Below are positions 41,108 to 53,171 of a stretch of DNA of 64,000 nt, one piece after another (positions within the stretch are counted from its first letter, which is position 1; every line of letters begins with the position of its first letter). The stretch is from contig JAUIMM010000739.1 in assembly GCA_031769625.1 (NCBI GenBank), forward strand, positions 2,579,292 through 2,643,291, in the 5' to 3' direction. The position numbers and the translations under genes are program-made. The DNA comes from Taudactylus pleione (taxonomy: Eukaryota > Chordata > Amphibia > Anura > Myobatrachidae). The notes beneath the pieces are model-generated. The model did not search any database. It worked only from the letters and a program-made list of their open reading frames with translations, and had not been told where the DNA came from.

Positions 41108-44100
41108 TCAGTATATGGGAGACTGCGATGAGTAATGTGATATGTGAAACCTGTATATCTGTGTGCTCCTGAGTCTGTATATGGGAGACTGCGCTGAGTA
41201 ATGTGATATGTGACACCTGTATATCTGTATATAGGAGACTGCGCTGAGTAATGTGATATGTGACACCTGTATGTCTGTGTGCTCCTGACTCTGTATATGG
41301 GAGACTGCGCTGAGTAATGTGATATGTGACACCTGTATATCTGTGTGCTCCTGAGTCTGTATATAGGAGACTGCGCTGAGTAATGTGATATGTGACACCT
41401 GTATATCTGTGTGCTCCTGAGTCTGTATATAGGAGACTGCGCTGAGTAATGTGATATGTGACACCTGTATATCTGTGTGCTCCTGAGTCTGTATATAAGA
41501 GACTGCGCTGAGTAATGTGGTATGAGACGCTTGTATATCTGTGTGCTCCTGAGTCTGTATATGGGAGACTGCGCTGAGTAATGTGATATGTGACACCTGT
41601 ATATCTGTATATAGGAGACTGCGCTGAGTAATGTGATATGTGACACCTGTATGTCTGTGTGCTCCTGACTCTGTATATGGGAGACTGCGCTGAGTAATGT
41701 GATATGTGACACCTGTATATCTGTGTGCTCCTGAGTCTGTATATAGGAGACTGCGCTGAGTAATGTGATATGTGACACCTGTATATCTGTGTGCTCCTGA
41801 GTCTGTATATAGGAGACTGCACTGAGTAATGTGATATGTGACACCTGTATATCTGTGTGCTCCTGAGTCTGTATATGGGAGACTGCGATGAGTAATGTGA
41901 TATGTGAAACCTGTATATCTGTGTGCTCCTGAGTATGTATATGGGAGACTGCGCTGAGTAATGTGATATGTGACACCTGTATATCTGTATATAGGAGACT
42001 GCGCTGAGTAATGTGATATGTGACACCTGTATGTCTGTGTGCTCCTGACTCTGTATATGGGAGACTGCGCTGAGTAATGTGATATGTGACACCTGTATAT
42101 CTGTGTGCTCCTGAGTCTGTATATAGGAGACTGCGCTGAGTAATGTGATATGTGACACCTGTATATCTGTGTGCTCCTGAGTCTGTATATAGGAGACTGC
42201 GCTGAGTAATGTGATATGTGACACCTGTATATCTGTGTGCTCCTGAGTCTGTATATGGGAGACTGCGCTGAGTAATGTGATATGTGACACCTGTATATCT
42301 GTGTGCTCCTAAGTCTGTATATGGGAGACTGCGCTGAGTAATGTGACACCTGTATATCTGTGTGCTCCTGAGTCTGTATATAGGAGACTGCGCTGAGTAA
42401 TGTGATATGTGACACCTGTATATCTGTGTGCTCCTGAGTCTGTATATAGGAGACTGCGCTGAGTAATGTGATAGGTGACACCTGTATATCTGTGTGCTCC
42501 TGAGTCTGTATATGGGAGTCTGAGCTGAGTAATGTGATATGTAACACCTGTATATCTGTGTGCTCCTGAGTCTGTATATGGGAGACTGAGCTGAGTAATG
42601 TGATATGTGACACCTGTATATCTGTGTGCTCCTGAGTCTTTATATGGGAGACTGCGCTGGGTAATGTGATATGTGACACCCGTATATCTGTGTGCTCCTG
42701 AGTCTTTATATGGGAGACTGCGCTGGGTATTGTGATATGTGACACCCGTATATCTGTGTGCTCCTGAGTCTGTATATAGGAGACTGCGCTGAGTATTGTG
42801 ATATGTGACACCTGTATATCTGTGTGCTCCTGAGTCTATATATGGGAGACTGCGCTGATTAATGTGATATGTGACACCTGTATATCTGTGTGCTCCTGAG
42901 TCTGTATATGGGAGACTGCGCTGAGTAATGTGATATGTAACACCTGTATATCTGTGTGCTCCTGAGTCTGTATATGGGAGACTGCGCTGAGTAATGTGAT
43001 ATGTGACACCTGTATATCTGTGTGCTCCTGAATCTGTATATGAGAGACCGCGCTGAGTAATGTGATATGTGACACCTGTATATCTGTGTGCTCCTGAGTC
43101 TGTATATGGGAGACTGCGCTGGGTATTGTGATATGTGACACCTGTATATCTGTGTGCCTCTGAGTCTGTATATGGGAGTAATGTGATATGTGACACCTAT
43201 ATATCTGTGTGCTCCTGAGTCTGTATATGGGAGACTGCGCTGAGTAATATGGTATGTGACACCTGTATATCTGTGTGCTCCTGAGTCTGTATATAGGAGA
43301 CTGCGCTGAGTAATGTGATATGTGACACCTGTATATCTGTGTGCTCCTGAGTCTGTATATTGGAGACTGCGCTGAGTAATGTGATATGTGACACCTGTAT
43401 ATCTGTGTGCTCCTGAGTCTTTATATGGGAGACTGCGCTGAGTAATGTGATATGTGACACCTGTATATCTGTGTGCTCCTGAGTCTGTATATAGGAGACT
43501 GCGCTGAGTAATGTGATGTGTGACACCTGTATATCTGTGTGCTCCTGAGTCTGTATATGGGTGACTGCGCTGAGTAATGTGATGTGTGACACCTGTATAT
43601 CTGTGTGCTCCTGAGTCTGTATATGGGAGACTGCGCTGAGTAATGTGATATGTGACACCTGTATATCTGTGTGCTCCTGAGTCTGTATATGGGAGACTGC
43701 GCTGAGTAATGTGATATGTGACACCTGTATATCTGTATATAGGAGACTGCGCTGAGTAATGTGATATGTGACACCTGTATGTCTGTGTGCTCCTGACTCT
43801 GTATATGGGAGACTGCGCTGAGTAATGTGATATGTGACACCTGTATATCTGTGTGCTCCTGAGTCTGTATATAGGAGACTGCGCTGAGTAATGTGATATG
43901 TGACACCTGTATATCTGTGTGCTCCTGAGTCTGTATATGGGAGACTGCGCTGAGTAATGTGATGTGTGACACCTGTATATCTGTGTGCTCCTGAGTCTTT
44001 ATATGGGAGACTGCGCTGAGTAATGTGATATGTGACACCTCTATATCTGTGTGCTCCTGAGTCTGTATATAGGAGACTGCGCTGAGTAATGTGATATGTG

Positions 44101-44721
44101 ACACCTGTATATCTGTGTGCTCCTGAGTCTGTATATAGGAGACTGCGCTGAGTAATGTGATATGTGACACCTGTAGATCTGTGTGCTCCTGAGTCTGTAT
44201 ATGGGAGACTGCGCTGAGTAATGTGATATGTGACACCTGTAGATCTGTGTGCTCCTGAGTCTGTATATAGGAGACTGCGCTGAGTAATGTGATATGTGAC
44301 ACCTGTATATCTGTGTGCTCCTGAGTCTGTATATTGGAGACTGCGCTGAGTAATGTGATATGTGACACCTGTATATCTGTGTGCTCCTGAGTCTGTATAT
44401 GGGAGACTGCGCTGAGTAATGTGATATGTGACACCTGTATATCTGTGTGCTCCTGAGTCTGTATATAGGAGACTGCGCTGAGTAATGTGATATGTGACAA
44501 CTGTATATCTGTGTGCTCCTGAGTCTGTATATAGGAGACTGCGCTGAGTAATGTGATATGTGACACCTGTATATCTGTGTGCTCCTGAGTCTGTATATAG
44601 GAGACTGCGCTGAGTAATGTGATATGTGACACCTGTATATCTGTGTGCTCCTGAGTCTGTATATAGGAGACTGCGCTGAGTAATGTGATATGTGACACCT
44701 GTATATCTGTGTGCTCCTGAG
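41108..44721. repeat. Higher-order repeat C, copy 2 (3,614 bp)
   Basis: Same order as copy 1: fifty 66-bp units, four 50-bp units (41,221, 41,601, 41,981, 43,729), one 59-bp unit (42,295) and one 55-bp unit (43,146), totalling 3,614 bp. Landmarks from 38,681 in copy 1 onward lie exactly 3,614 bp later here. Only scattered substitutions separate the copies in the stretches compared, for example ATGTGATGTG near 43,580 where copy 1 has ATGTGATATG near 39,966. Confidence 0.82.
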
Positions 44722-47361
44722 TCAGTATATGGGAGACTGCGATGAGTAATGTGATATGTGAAACCTGTATATCTGTGTGCTCCTGAGTCTGTATATGGGA
44801 GACTGCGCTGAGTAATGTGATATGTGACACCTGTATATCTGTATATAGGAGACTGCGCTGAGTAATGTGATATGTGACACCTGTATGTCTGTGTGCTCCT
44901 GACTCTGTATATGGGAGACTGCGCTGAGTAATGTGATATGTGACACCTGTATATCTGTGTGCTCATGAGTCTGTATATAGGAGACTGCGCTGAGTAATGT
45001 GATATGTGACACCTGTATATCTGTGTGCTCCTGAGTCTGTATATAGGAGACTGCGCTGAGTAATGTGATATGTGACACCTGTATATCTGTGTGCTCCTGA
45101 GTCTGTATATAAGAGACTGCGCTGAGTAATGTGGTATGAGACGCTTGTATATCTGTGTGCTCCTGAGTCTGTATATGGGAGACTGCGCTGAGTAATGTGA
45201 TATGTGACACCTGTATATCTGTATATAGGAGACTGCGCTGAGTAATGTGATATGTGACACCTGTATGTCTGTGTGCTCCTGACTCTGTATATGGGAGACT
45301 GCGCTGAGTAATGTGATATGTGACACCTGTATATCTGTGTGCTCCTGAGTCTGTATATAGGAGACTGCGCTGAGTAATGTGATATGTGACACCTGTATAT
45401 CTGTGTGCTCCTGAGTCTGTATATAGGAGACTGCACTGAGTAATGTGATATGTGACACCTGTATATCTGTGTGCTCCTGAGTCTGTATATGGGAGACTGC
45501 GATGAGTAATGTGATATGTGAAACCTGTATATCTGTGTGCTCCTGAGTCTGTATATGGGAGACTGCGCTGAGTAATGTGATATGTGACACCTGTATATCT
45601 GTATATAGGAGACTGCGCTGAGTAATGTGATATGTGACACCTGTATGTCTGTGTGCTCCTGACTCTGTATATGGGAGACTGCGCTGAGTAATGTGATATG
45701 TGACACCTGTATATCTGTGTGCTCCTGAGTCTGTATATAGGAGACTGCGCTGAGTAATGTGATATGTGACACCTGTATATCTGTGTGCTCCTGAGTCTGT
45801 ATATGGGAGACTGCGCTGAGTAATGTGATATGTGACACCTGTATATCTGTGTGCTCCTAAGTCTGTATATGGGAGACTGCGCTGAGTAATGTGACACCTG
45901 TATATCTGTGTGCTCCTGAGTCTGTATATAGGAGACTGCGCTGAGTAATGTGATATGTGACACCTGTATATCTGTGTGCTCCTGAGTCTGTATATAGGAG
46001 ACTGCGCTGAGTAATGTGATAGGTGACACCTGTATATCTGTGTGCTCCTGAGTCTGTATATGGGAGTCTGAGCTGAGTAATGTGATATGTAACACCTGTA
46101 TATCTGTGTGCTCCTGAGTCTGTATATGGGAGACTGAGCTGAGTAATGTGATATGTGACACCTGTATATCTGTGTGCTCCTGAGTCTTTATATGGGAGAC
46201 TGCGCTGGGTAATGTGATATGTGACACCCGTATATCTGTGTGCTCCTGAGTCTTTATATGGGAGACTGCGCTGGGTATTGTGATATGTGACACCCGTATA
46301 TCTGTGTGCTCCTGAGTCTGTATATAGGAGACTGCGCTGAGTATTGTGATATGTGACACCTGTATATCTGTGTGCTCCTGAGTCTATATATGGGAGACTG
46401 CGCTGATTAATGTGATATGTGACACCTGTATATCTGTGTGCTCCTGAGTCTGTATATGGGAGACTGCGCTGAGTAATGTGATATGTAACACCTGTATATC
46501 TGTGTGCTCCTGAGTCTGTATATGGGAGACTGCGCTGAGTAATGTGATATGTGACACCTGTATATCTGTGTGCTCCTGAATCTGTATATGAGAGACCGCG
46601 CTGAGTAATGTGATATGTGACACCTGTATATCTGTGTGCTCCTGAGTCTGTATATGGGAGACTGCGCTGGGTATTGTGATATGTGACACCTGTATATCTG
46701 TGTGCCTCTGAGTCTGTATATGGGAGTAATGTGATATGTGACACCTATATATCTGTGTGCTCCTGAGTCTGTATATGGGAGACTGCGCTGAGTAATATGG
46801 TATGTGACACCTGTATATCTGTGTGCTCCTGAGTCTGTATATAGGAGACTGCGCTGAGTAATGTGATATGTGACACCTGTATATCTGTGTGCTCCTGAGT
46901 CTGTATATTGGAGACTGCGCTGAGTAATGTGATATGTGACACCTGTATATCTGTGTGCTCCTGAGTCTTTATATGGGAGACTGCGCTGAGTAATGTGATA
47001 TGTGACACCTGTATATCTGTGTGCTCCTGAGTCTGTATATAGGAGACTGCGCTGAGTAATGTGATGTGTGACACCTGTATATCTGTGTGCTCCTGAGTCT
47101 GTATATGGGTGACTGCGCTGAGTAATGTGATATGTGACACCTGTATATCTGTGTGCTCCTGAGTCTGTATATGGGAGACTGCGCTGAGTAATGTGATATG
47201 TGACACCTGTATATCTGTGTGCTCCTGAGTCTGTATATAGGAGACTGCGCTGAGTAATGTGGTATGAGACGCTTGTATAGCTGTGTGCTCCTGAGTCTGT
47301 ATATGGGAGACTGCGCTGAGTAATGTGATATGTGACACCTGTATATCTGTGTGCTCCTGAG
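44722..47361. repeat. Higher-order repeat C, copy 3 (shortened, 2,640 bp)
   Basis: Thirty-six 66-bp units, three 50-bp units (44,835, 45,215, 45,595), one 59-bp unit (45,843) and one 55-bp unit (46,694), totalling 2,640 bp. The final part of the full block (TAGATCTG and TATATTGG monomers plus one 50-bp unit) is missing, so the next landmark comes early. A private variant, GTGCTCATGAG at about 44,961, recurs exactly 2,640 bp later at 47,601. This shows that copy 3 and the start of copy 4 are direct duplicates. Confidence 0.82.
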
Positions 47362-50300
47362 TCAGTATATGGGAGACTGCGATGAGTAATGTGATATGTG
47401 AAACCTGTATATCTGTGTGCTCCTGAGTCTGTATATGGGAGACTGCGCTGAGTAATGTGATATGTGACACCTGTATATCTGTATATAGGAGACTGCGCTG
47501 AGTAATGTGATATGTGACACCTGTATGTCTGTGTGCTCCTGACTCTGTATATGGGAGACTGCGCTGAGTAATGTGATATGTGACACCTGTATATCTGTGT
47601 GCTCATGAGTCTGTATATAGGAGACTGCGCTGAGTAATGTGATATGTGACACCTGTATATCTGTGTGCTCCTGAGTCTGTATATAGGAGACTGCGCTGAG
47701 TAATGTGATATGTGACACCTGTATATCTGTGTGCTCCTGAGTCTGTATATAAGAGACTGCGCTGAGTAATGTGGTATGAGACGCTTGTATATCTGTGTGC
47801 TCCTGAGTCTGTATATGGGAGACTGCGCTGAGTAATGTGATATGTGACACCTGTATATCTGTATATAGGAGACTGCGCTGAGTAATGTGATATGTGACAC
47901 CTGTATGTCTGTGTGCTCCTGACTCTGTATATGGGAGACTGCGCTGAGTAATGTGATATGTGACACCTGTATATCTGTGTGCTCCTGAGTCTGTATATAG
48001 GAGACTGCGCTGAGTAATGTGATATGTGACACCTGTATATCTGTGTGCTCCTGAGTCTGTATATAGGAGACTGCACTGAGTAATGTGATATGTGACACCT
48101 GTATATCTGTGTGCTCCTGAGTCTGTATATGGGAGACTGCGATGAGTAATGTGATATGTGAAACCTGTATATCTGTGTGCTCCTGAGTCTGTATATGGGA
48201 GACTGCGCTGAGTAATGTGATATGTGACACCTGTATATCTGTATATAGGAGACTGCGCTGAGTAATGTGATATGTGACACCTGTATGTCTGTGTGCTCCT
48301 GACTCTGTATATGGGAGACTGCGCTGAGTAATGTGATATGTGACACCTGTATATCTGTGTGCTCCTGAGTCTGTATATAGGAGACTGCGCTGAGTAATGT
48401 GATATGTGACACCTGTATATCTGTGTGCTCCTGAGTCTGTATATGGGAGACTGCGCTGAGTAATGTGATATGTGACACCTGTATATCTGTGTGCTCCTAA
48501 GTCTGTATATGGGAGACTGCGCTGAGTAATGTGACACCTGTATATCTGTGTGCTCCTGAGTCTGTATATAGGAGACTGCGCTGAGTAATGTGATATGTGA
48601 CACCTGTATATCTGTGTGCTCCTGAGTCTGTATATAGGAGACTGCGCTGAGTAATGTGATAGGTGACACCTGTATATCTGTGTGCTCCTGAGTCTGTATA
48701 TGGGAGTCTGAGCTGAGTAATGTGATATGTAACACCTGTATATCTGTGTGCTCCTGAGTCTGTATATGGGAGACTGAGCTGAGTAATGTGATATGTGACA
48801 CCTGTATATCTGTGTGCTCCTGAGTCTTTATATGGGAGACTGCGCTGGGTAATGTGATATGTGACACCCGTATATCTGTGTGCTCCTGAGTCTTTATATG
48901 GGAGACTGCGCTGGGTATTGTGATATGTGACACCCGTATATCTGTGTGCTCCTGAGTCTGTATATAGGAGACTGCGCTGAGTATTGTGATATGTGACACC
49001 TGTATATCTGTGTGCTCCTGAGTCTATATATGGGAGACTGCGCTGATTAATGTGATATGTGACACCTGTATATCTGTGTGCTCCTGAGTCTGTATATGGG
49101 AGACTGCGCTGAGTAATGTGATATGTAACACCTGTATATCTGTGTGCTCCTGAGTCTGTATATGGGAGACTGCGCTGAGTAATGTGATATGTGACACCTG
49201 TATATCTGTGTGCTCCTGAATCTGTATATGAGAGACCGCGCTGAGTAATGTGATATGTGACACCTGTATATCTGTGTGCTCCTGAGTCTGTATATGGGAG
49301 ACTGCGCTGGGTATTGTGATATGTGACACCTGTATATCTGTGTGCCTCTGAGTCTGTATATGGGAGTAATGTGATATGTGACACCTATATATCTGTGTGC
49401 TCCTGAGTCTGTATATGGGAGACTGCGCTGAGTAATATGGTATGTGACACCTGTATATCTGTGTGCTCCTGAGTCTGTATATAGGAGACTGCGCTGAGTA
49501 ATGTGATATGTGACACCTGTATATCTGTGTGCTCCTGAGTCTGTATATTGGAGACTGCGCTGAGTAATGTGATATGTGACACCTGTATATCTGTGTGCTC
49601 CTGAGTCTTTATATGGGAGACTGCGCTGAGTAATGTGATATGTGACACCTGTATATCTGTGTGCTCCTGAGTCTGTATATAGGAGACTGCGCTGAGTAAT
49701 GTGATGTGTGACACCTGTATATCTGTGTGCTCCTGAGTCTGTATATGGGTGACTGCGCTGAGTAATGTGATGTGTGACACCTGTATATCTGTGTGCTCCT
49801 GAGTCTGTATATGGGAGACTGCGCTGAGTAATGTGATATGTGACACCTGTATATCTGTGTGCTCCTGAGTCTGTATATAGGAGACTGCGCTGAGTAATGT
49901 GGTATGAGACGCTTGTATAGCTGTGTGCTCCTGAGTCTGTATATGGGAGACTGCGCTGAGTAATGTGATATGTGACACCTGTATATCTGTGTGCTCCTAA
50001 GTCTGTATATGGGAGACTGTGCTGAGTAATGTGACACCTGTATATCTGTGTGCTCCTGAGTCTGTATATAGGAGACTGCGCTGAGTAATGTGATATGTGA
50101 CACCTGTATATCTGTGTGCTCCTGAGTCTGTATATAGGAGACTGCGCTGAGTAATGTAATATGTGACACCTGTATATCTGTGTGCTCCTGAGTCTGTATA
50201 TGGGAGACTGCACTGAGTAATGTGATATGTGACACCTGTATATCTGTGTGCTCCTGAGTCTGTATATGGGAGACTGCGCTGAGTAATGTGATATGTGACA

Positions 50301-51298
50301 CCTGTATATCTGTATATAGGAGACTGCGCTGAGTAATGTGATATGTGACACCTGTATGTCTGTGTGCTCCTGACTCTGTATATGGGAGACTGCGCTGAGT
50401 AATGTGATATGTGACACCTGTATATCTGTGTGCTCCTGAGTCTGTATATAGGAGACTGCGCTGAGTAATGTGATATGTGACACCTGTATATCTGTGTGCT
50501 CCTGAGTCTGTATATGGGAGACTGCGCTGAGTAATGTGATGTGTGACACCTGTATATCTGTGTGCTCCTGAGTCTTTATATGGGAGACTGCGCTGAGTAA
50601 TGTGATATGTGACACCTGTATATCTGTGTGCTCCTGAGTCTGTATATAGGAGACTGCGCTGAGTAATGTGATATGTGACACCTGTATATCTGTGTGCTCC
50701 TGAGTCTGTATATAGGAGACTGCGCTGAGTAATGTGATATGTGACACCTGTAGATCTGTGTGCTCCTGAGTCTGTATATGGGAGACTGCGCTGAGTAATG
50801 TGATATGTGACACCTGTAGATCTGTGTGCTCCTGAGTCTGTAAATAGGAGACTGCGCTGAGTAATGTGATATGTGACACCTGTATATCTGTGTGCTCCTG
50901 AGTCTGTATATTGGAGACTGCGCTGAGTAATGTGATATGTGACACCTGTATATCTGTGTGCTCCTGAGTCTGTATATGGGAGACTGCGCTGAGTAATGTG
51001 ATATGTGACACCTGTATATCTGTGTGCTCCTGAGTCTGTATATAGGAGACTGCGCTGAGTAATGTGATATGTGACAACTGTATATCTGTGTGCTCCTGAG
51101 TCTGTATATAGGAGACTGCGCTGAGTAATGTGATATGTGACACCTGTATATCTGTGTGCTCCTGAGTCTGTATATAGGAGACTGCGCTGAGTAATGTGAT
51201 ATGTGTCACCTGTATATCTGTGTGCTCCTGAGTCTGTATATAGGAGACTGCGCTGAGTAATGTGATATGTGACACCTGTATATCTGTGTGCTCCTGAG
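47362..51298. repeat. Higher-order repeat C, copy 4 (3,937 bp)
   Basis: Fifty-four 66-bp units, four 50-bp units (47,475, 47,855, 48,235, 50,306), two 59-bp units (48,483, 49,983) and one 55-bp unit (49,334), totalling 3,937 bp. About 47,340-49,980 is a near-exact repeat of 44,700-47,340. One difference is at about 49,765 (ATGTGATGTG against ATGTGATATG at 47,125). From 49,983 it continues with a second 59-bp unit, then the TAGATCTG and TATATTGG tail seen in copies 1 and 2. Confidence 0.8.
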
Positions 51299-52554
51299 TC
51301 AGTATATGGGAGACTGCGATGAGTAATGTGATATGTGAAACCTGTATATCTGTGTGCTCCTGAGTCTGTATATGGGAGACTGCGCTGAGTAATGTGATAT
51401 GTGACACCTGTATATCTGTATATAGGAGACTGCGCTGAGTAATGTGATATGTGACACCTGTATGTCTGTGTGCTCCTGACTCTGTATATGGGAGACTGCG
51501 CTGAGTAATGTGATATGTGACACCTGTATATCTGTGTGCTCCTGAGTCTGTATATAGGAGACTGCGCTGAGTAATGTGATATGTGACACCTGTATATCTG
51601 TGTGCTCCTGAGTCTGTATATAGGAGACTGCGCTGAGTAATGTGATATGTGACACCTGTATATCTGTGTGCTCCTGAGTCTGTATATAAGAGACTGCGCT
51701 GAGTAATGTGGTATGAGACGCTTGTATATCTGTGTGCTCCTGAGTCTGTATATGGGAGACTGCGCTGAGTAATGTGATATGTGACACCTGTATATCTGTA
51801 TATAGGAGACTGCGCTGAGTAATGTGATATGTGACACCTGTATGTCTGTGTGCTCCTGACTCTGTATATGGGAGACTGCGCTGAGTAATGTGATATGTGA
51901 CACCTGTATATCTGTGTGCTCCTGAGTCTGTATATAGGAGACTGCGCTGAGTAATGTGATATGTGACACCTGTATATCTGTGTGCTCCTGAGTCTGTATA
52001 TAGGAGACTGCACGGAGTAATGTGATATGTGACACCTGTATATCTGTGTGCTCCTGAGTCTGTATATGGGAGACTGCGATGAGTAATGTGATATGTGAAA
52101 CCTGTATATCTGTGTGCTCCTGAGTCTGTATATGGGAGACTGCGCTGAGTAATGTGATATGTGACACCTGTATATCTGTATATAGGAGACTGCGCTGAGT
52201 AATGTGATATGTGACACCTGTATGTCTGTGTGCTCCTGACTCTGTATATGGGAGACTGCGCTGAGTAATGTGATATGTGACACCTGTATATCTGTGTGCT
52301 CCTGAGTCTGTATATAGGAGACTGCGCTGAGTAATGTGATATGTGACACCTGTATATCTGTGTGCTCCTGAGTCTGTATATAGGAGACTGCGCTGAGTAA
52401 TGTGATATGTGACACCTGTATATCTGTGTGCTCCTGAGTCTGTATATGGGAGACTGCGCTGAGTAATGTGATATGTGACACCTGTATATCTGTGTGCTCC
52501 TAAGTCTGTATATGGGAGACTGCGCTGAGTAATGTGACACCTGTATATCTGTGT
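51299..52554. repeat. Higher-order repeat C, copy 5 (partial)
   Basis: The fifth landmark, at 51,299, opens another set of 380-bp modules with 50-bp units at 51,412, 51,792 and 52,172 and a 59-bp unit at 52,486-52,544. These four match copy 3 to within 66 bp. After this the pattern changes and the remainder of repeat C is not present. The 50-bp unit at 52,172 is the last of its class in the window. A small divergence is GCACGGAG near 52,010 where other copies read GCACTGAG. Confidence 0.75.
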
Positions 52555-53171
52555 GCTCCTGAGTCTGTATATCGGAGACTGCGCTGAGTAATGTGATAGG
52601 TGACACCTGTATATCTGTGTGCTCCTGAGTCTGTATATAGGAGACTGCGCTGAGTAATGTGGTATGAGACGCTTGTATATCTGTGTGCTCCTGAGTCTGT
52701 ATATGGGAGACTGTGCTGGGTATTGTGATATGTGACACCTGTATATCTGTGTGCTCCTGAGTCTGATATGTGACACCTGTATATCTGTGTGCTCCTGAGT
52801 CTGTATATGGGAGACTGCGCTGGGTATTGTGATATGTGACACCTGTATATCTGTGTGCTCCTGAGTCTGTATATGGGAGACTGCGCTGATTAATGTGATA
52901 TGTGACACCTGTATATCTGTGTGCTCCTGAGTCTGTATATGGGAGACTGTGCTGAGTAATGTGATATGTGACACCTGTATATCTGTGTGCTCCTGAGTCT
53001 GTATATGGCAGACTGCGCTGAGTAATGTGATATGTGACACCTGTATATCTGTGTGCTCCTGAGTCTGTATATGGGAGACTGTGCTGAGTAATGTGATATG
53101 TGACACCTGTATATCTGTGTGCTCCTGAGTCTGTATATGGGAGACTGCGCTGGGTATTGTGATATGTGACA
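52555..53171. repeat. Transition block resembling repeat A
   Basis: This short stretch carries variants otherwise typical of the left part of the window: the GGTATGAGACGCTTG block near 52,662, a GGGTATTG monomer, the only 38-bp unit right of 25 kb (52,743-52,780), a GATTAATG monomer, a TATATGGCAG monomer and GACAACTG near 53,169. It looks like a displaced piece of repeat A between repeat C and the 3,258-bp duplication. Its origin (exchange, conversion or assembly join) cannot be settled from the sequence alone. Confidence 0.6.

Larger units (their letters stand above)
4349..49388. repeat. 55-bp truncated monomer class, 8 copies
   Basis: Each lacks 11 bp between two GAG copies (TATATGGGAGTAATG), carries GTGCCTCTGAG instead of GTGCTCCTGAG, and ends CACCTATATATC. 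The next monomer always has GAGTAATATGGTATGTG. Intervals: 4349-4403, 13006-13060, 22064-22118, 29537-29591, 39532-39586, 43146-43200, 46694-46748, 49334-49388. The set is a dependable ruler for the array: spacings are 8657, 9058, 7473, 9995, 3614, 3548 and 2640 bp, shrinking sharply after 39 kb. Confidence 0.9.
1717..52221. repeat. 50-bp truncated monomer class, 46 copies
   Basis: Units that lost 16 bp, so ATATCTG runs straight into TATATAGG. The deletion lies between two TCTGT copies in the monomer. Starts: 1717, 2552, 5262, 5642, 5890, 6270, 8008, 8388, 10456, 10572, 11407, 13655, 14035, 14679, 16417, 16797, 19491, 19871, 25120, 26754, 27134, 28240, 31631, 33331, 33711, 36071, 36451, 37557, 37937, 38317, 38499, 40115, 41221, 41601, 41981, 43729, 44835, 45215, 45595, 47475, 47855, 48235, 50306, 51412, 51792, 52172. 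Nearly all are followed by a monomer reading GTATGTCTG and CTGACTCTG, so one ancestral deletion spread with its neighbour. None lies right of 52,221. Confidence 0.9.
2097..52544. repeat. 59-bp truncated monomer class, 14 copies
   Basis: These units lack 7 bp between two ATGTGA copies, so GTAATGTGACACC replaces the longer form. Starts: 2097, 2932, 10952, 11787, 20119, 22911, 28752, 30318, 38681, 42295, 45843, 48483, 49983, 52486. Twelve also carry CTCCTAAG in place of CTCCTGAG; the exceptions are those at 2,932 and 11,787. The linked substitution supports a single origin. In the right half there is one copy per repeat C block, with an extra one in copy 4. Confidence 0.88.
3783..52780. repeat. 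38-bp truncated monomer class, 10 copies
   Basis: Units lacking 28 bp, so GAGTCTG joins ATATGTGACACC and the CpG region is lost. Starts: 3783, 7178, 9296, 12374, 15587, 17703, 18661, 21036, 24092, 52743. All but the last lie left of 24.2 kb. Most are preceded by a GGGTATTG monomer, and those at 3,783 and 12,374 also follow CACCTATATATC. The deletion ends share only TG, the shortest junction homology of the classes. Confidence 0.88.

Noticed and set aside
26311..51299. Identical 6,577-bp spacing at 26,311 to 32,888 and at 44,722 to 51,299 as one shared period
   Set aside because: The two intervals have different composition (94x66, 4x50, 2x59, 1x55 against 90x66, 7x50, 3x59, 2x55). The equal total looks coincidental.
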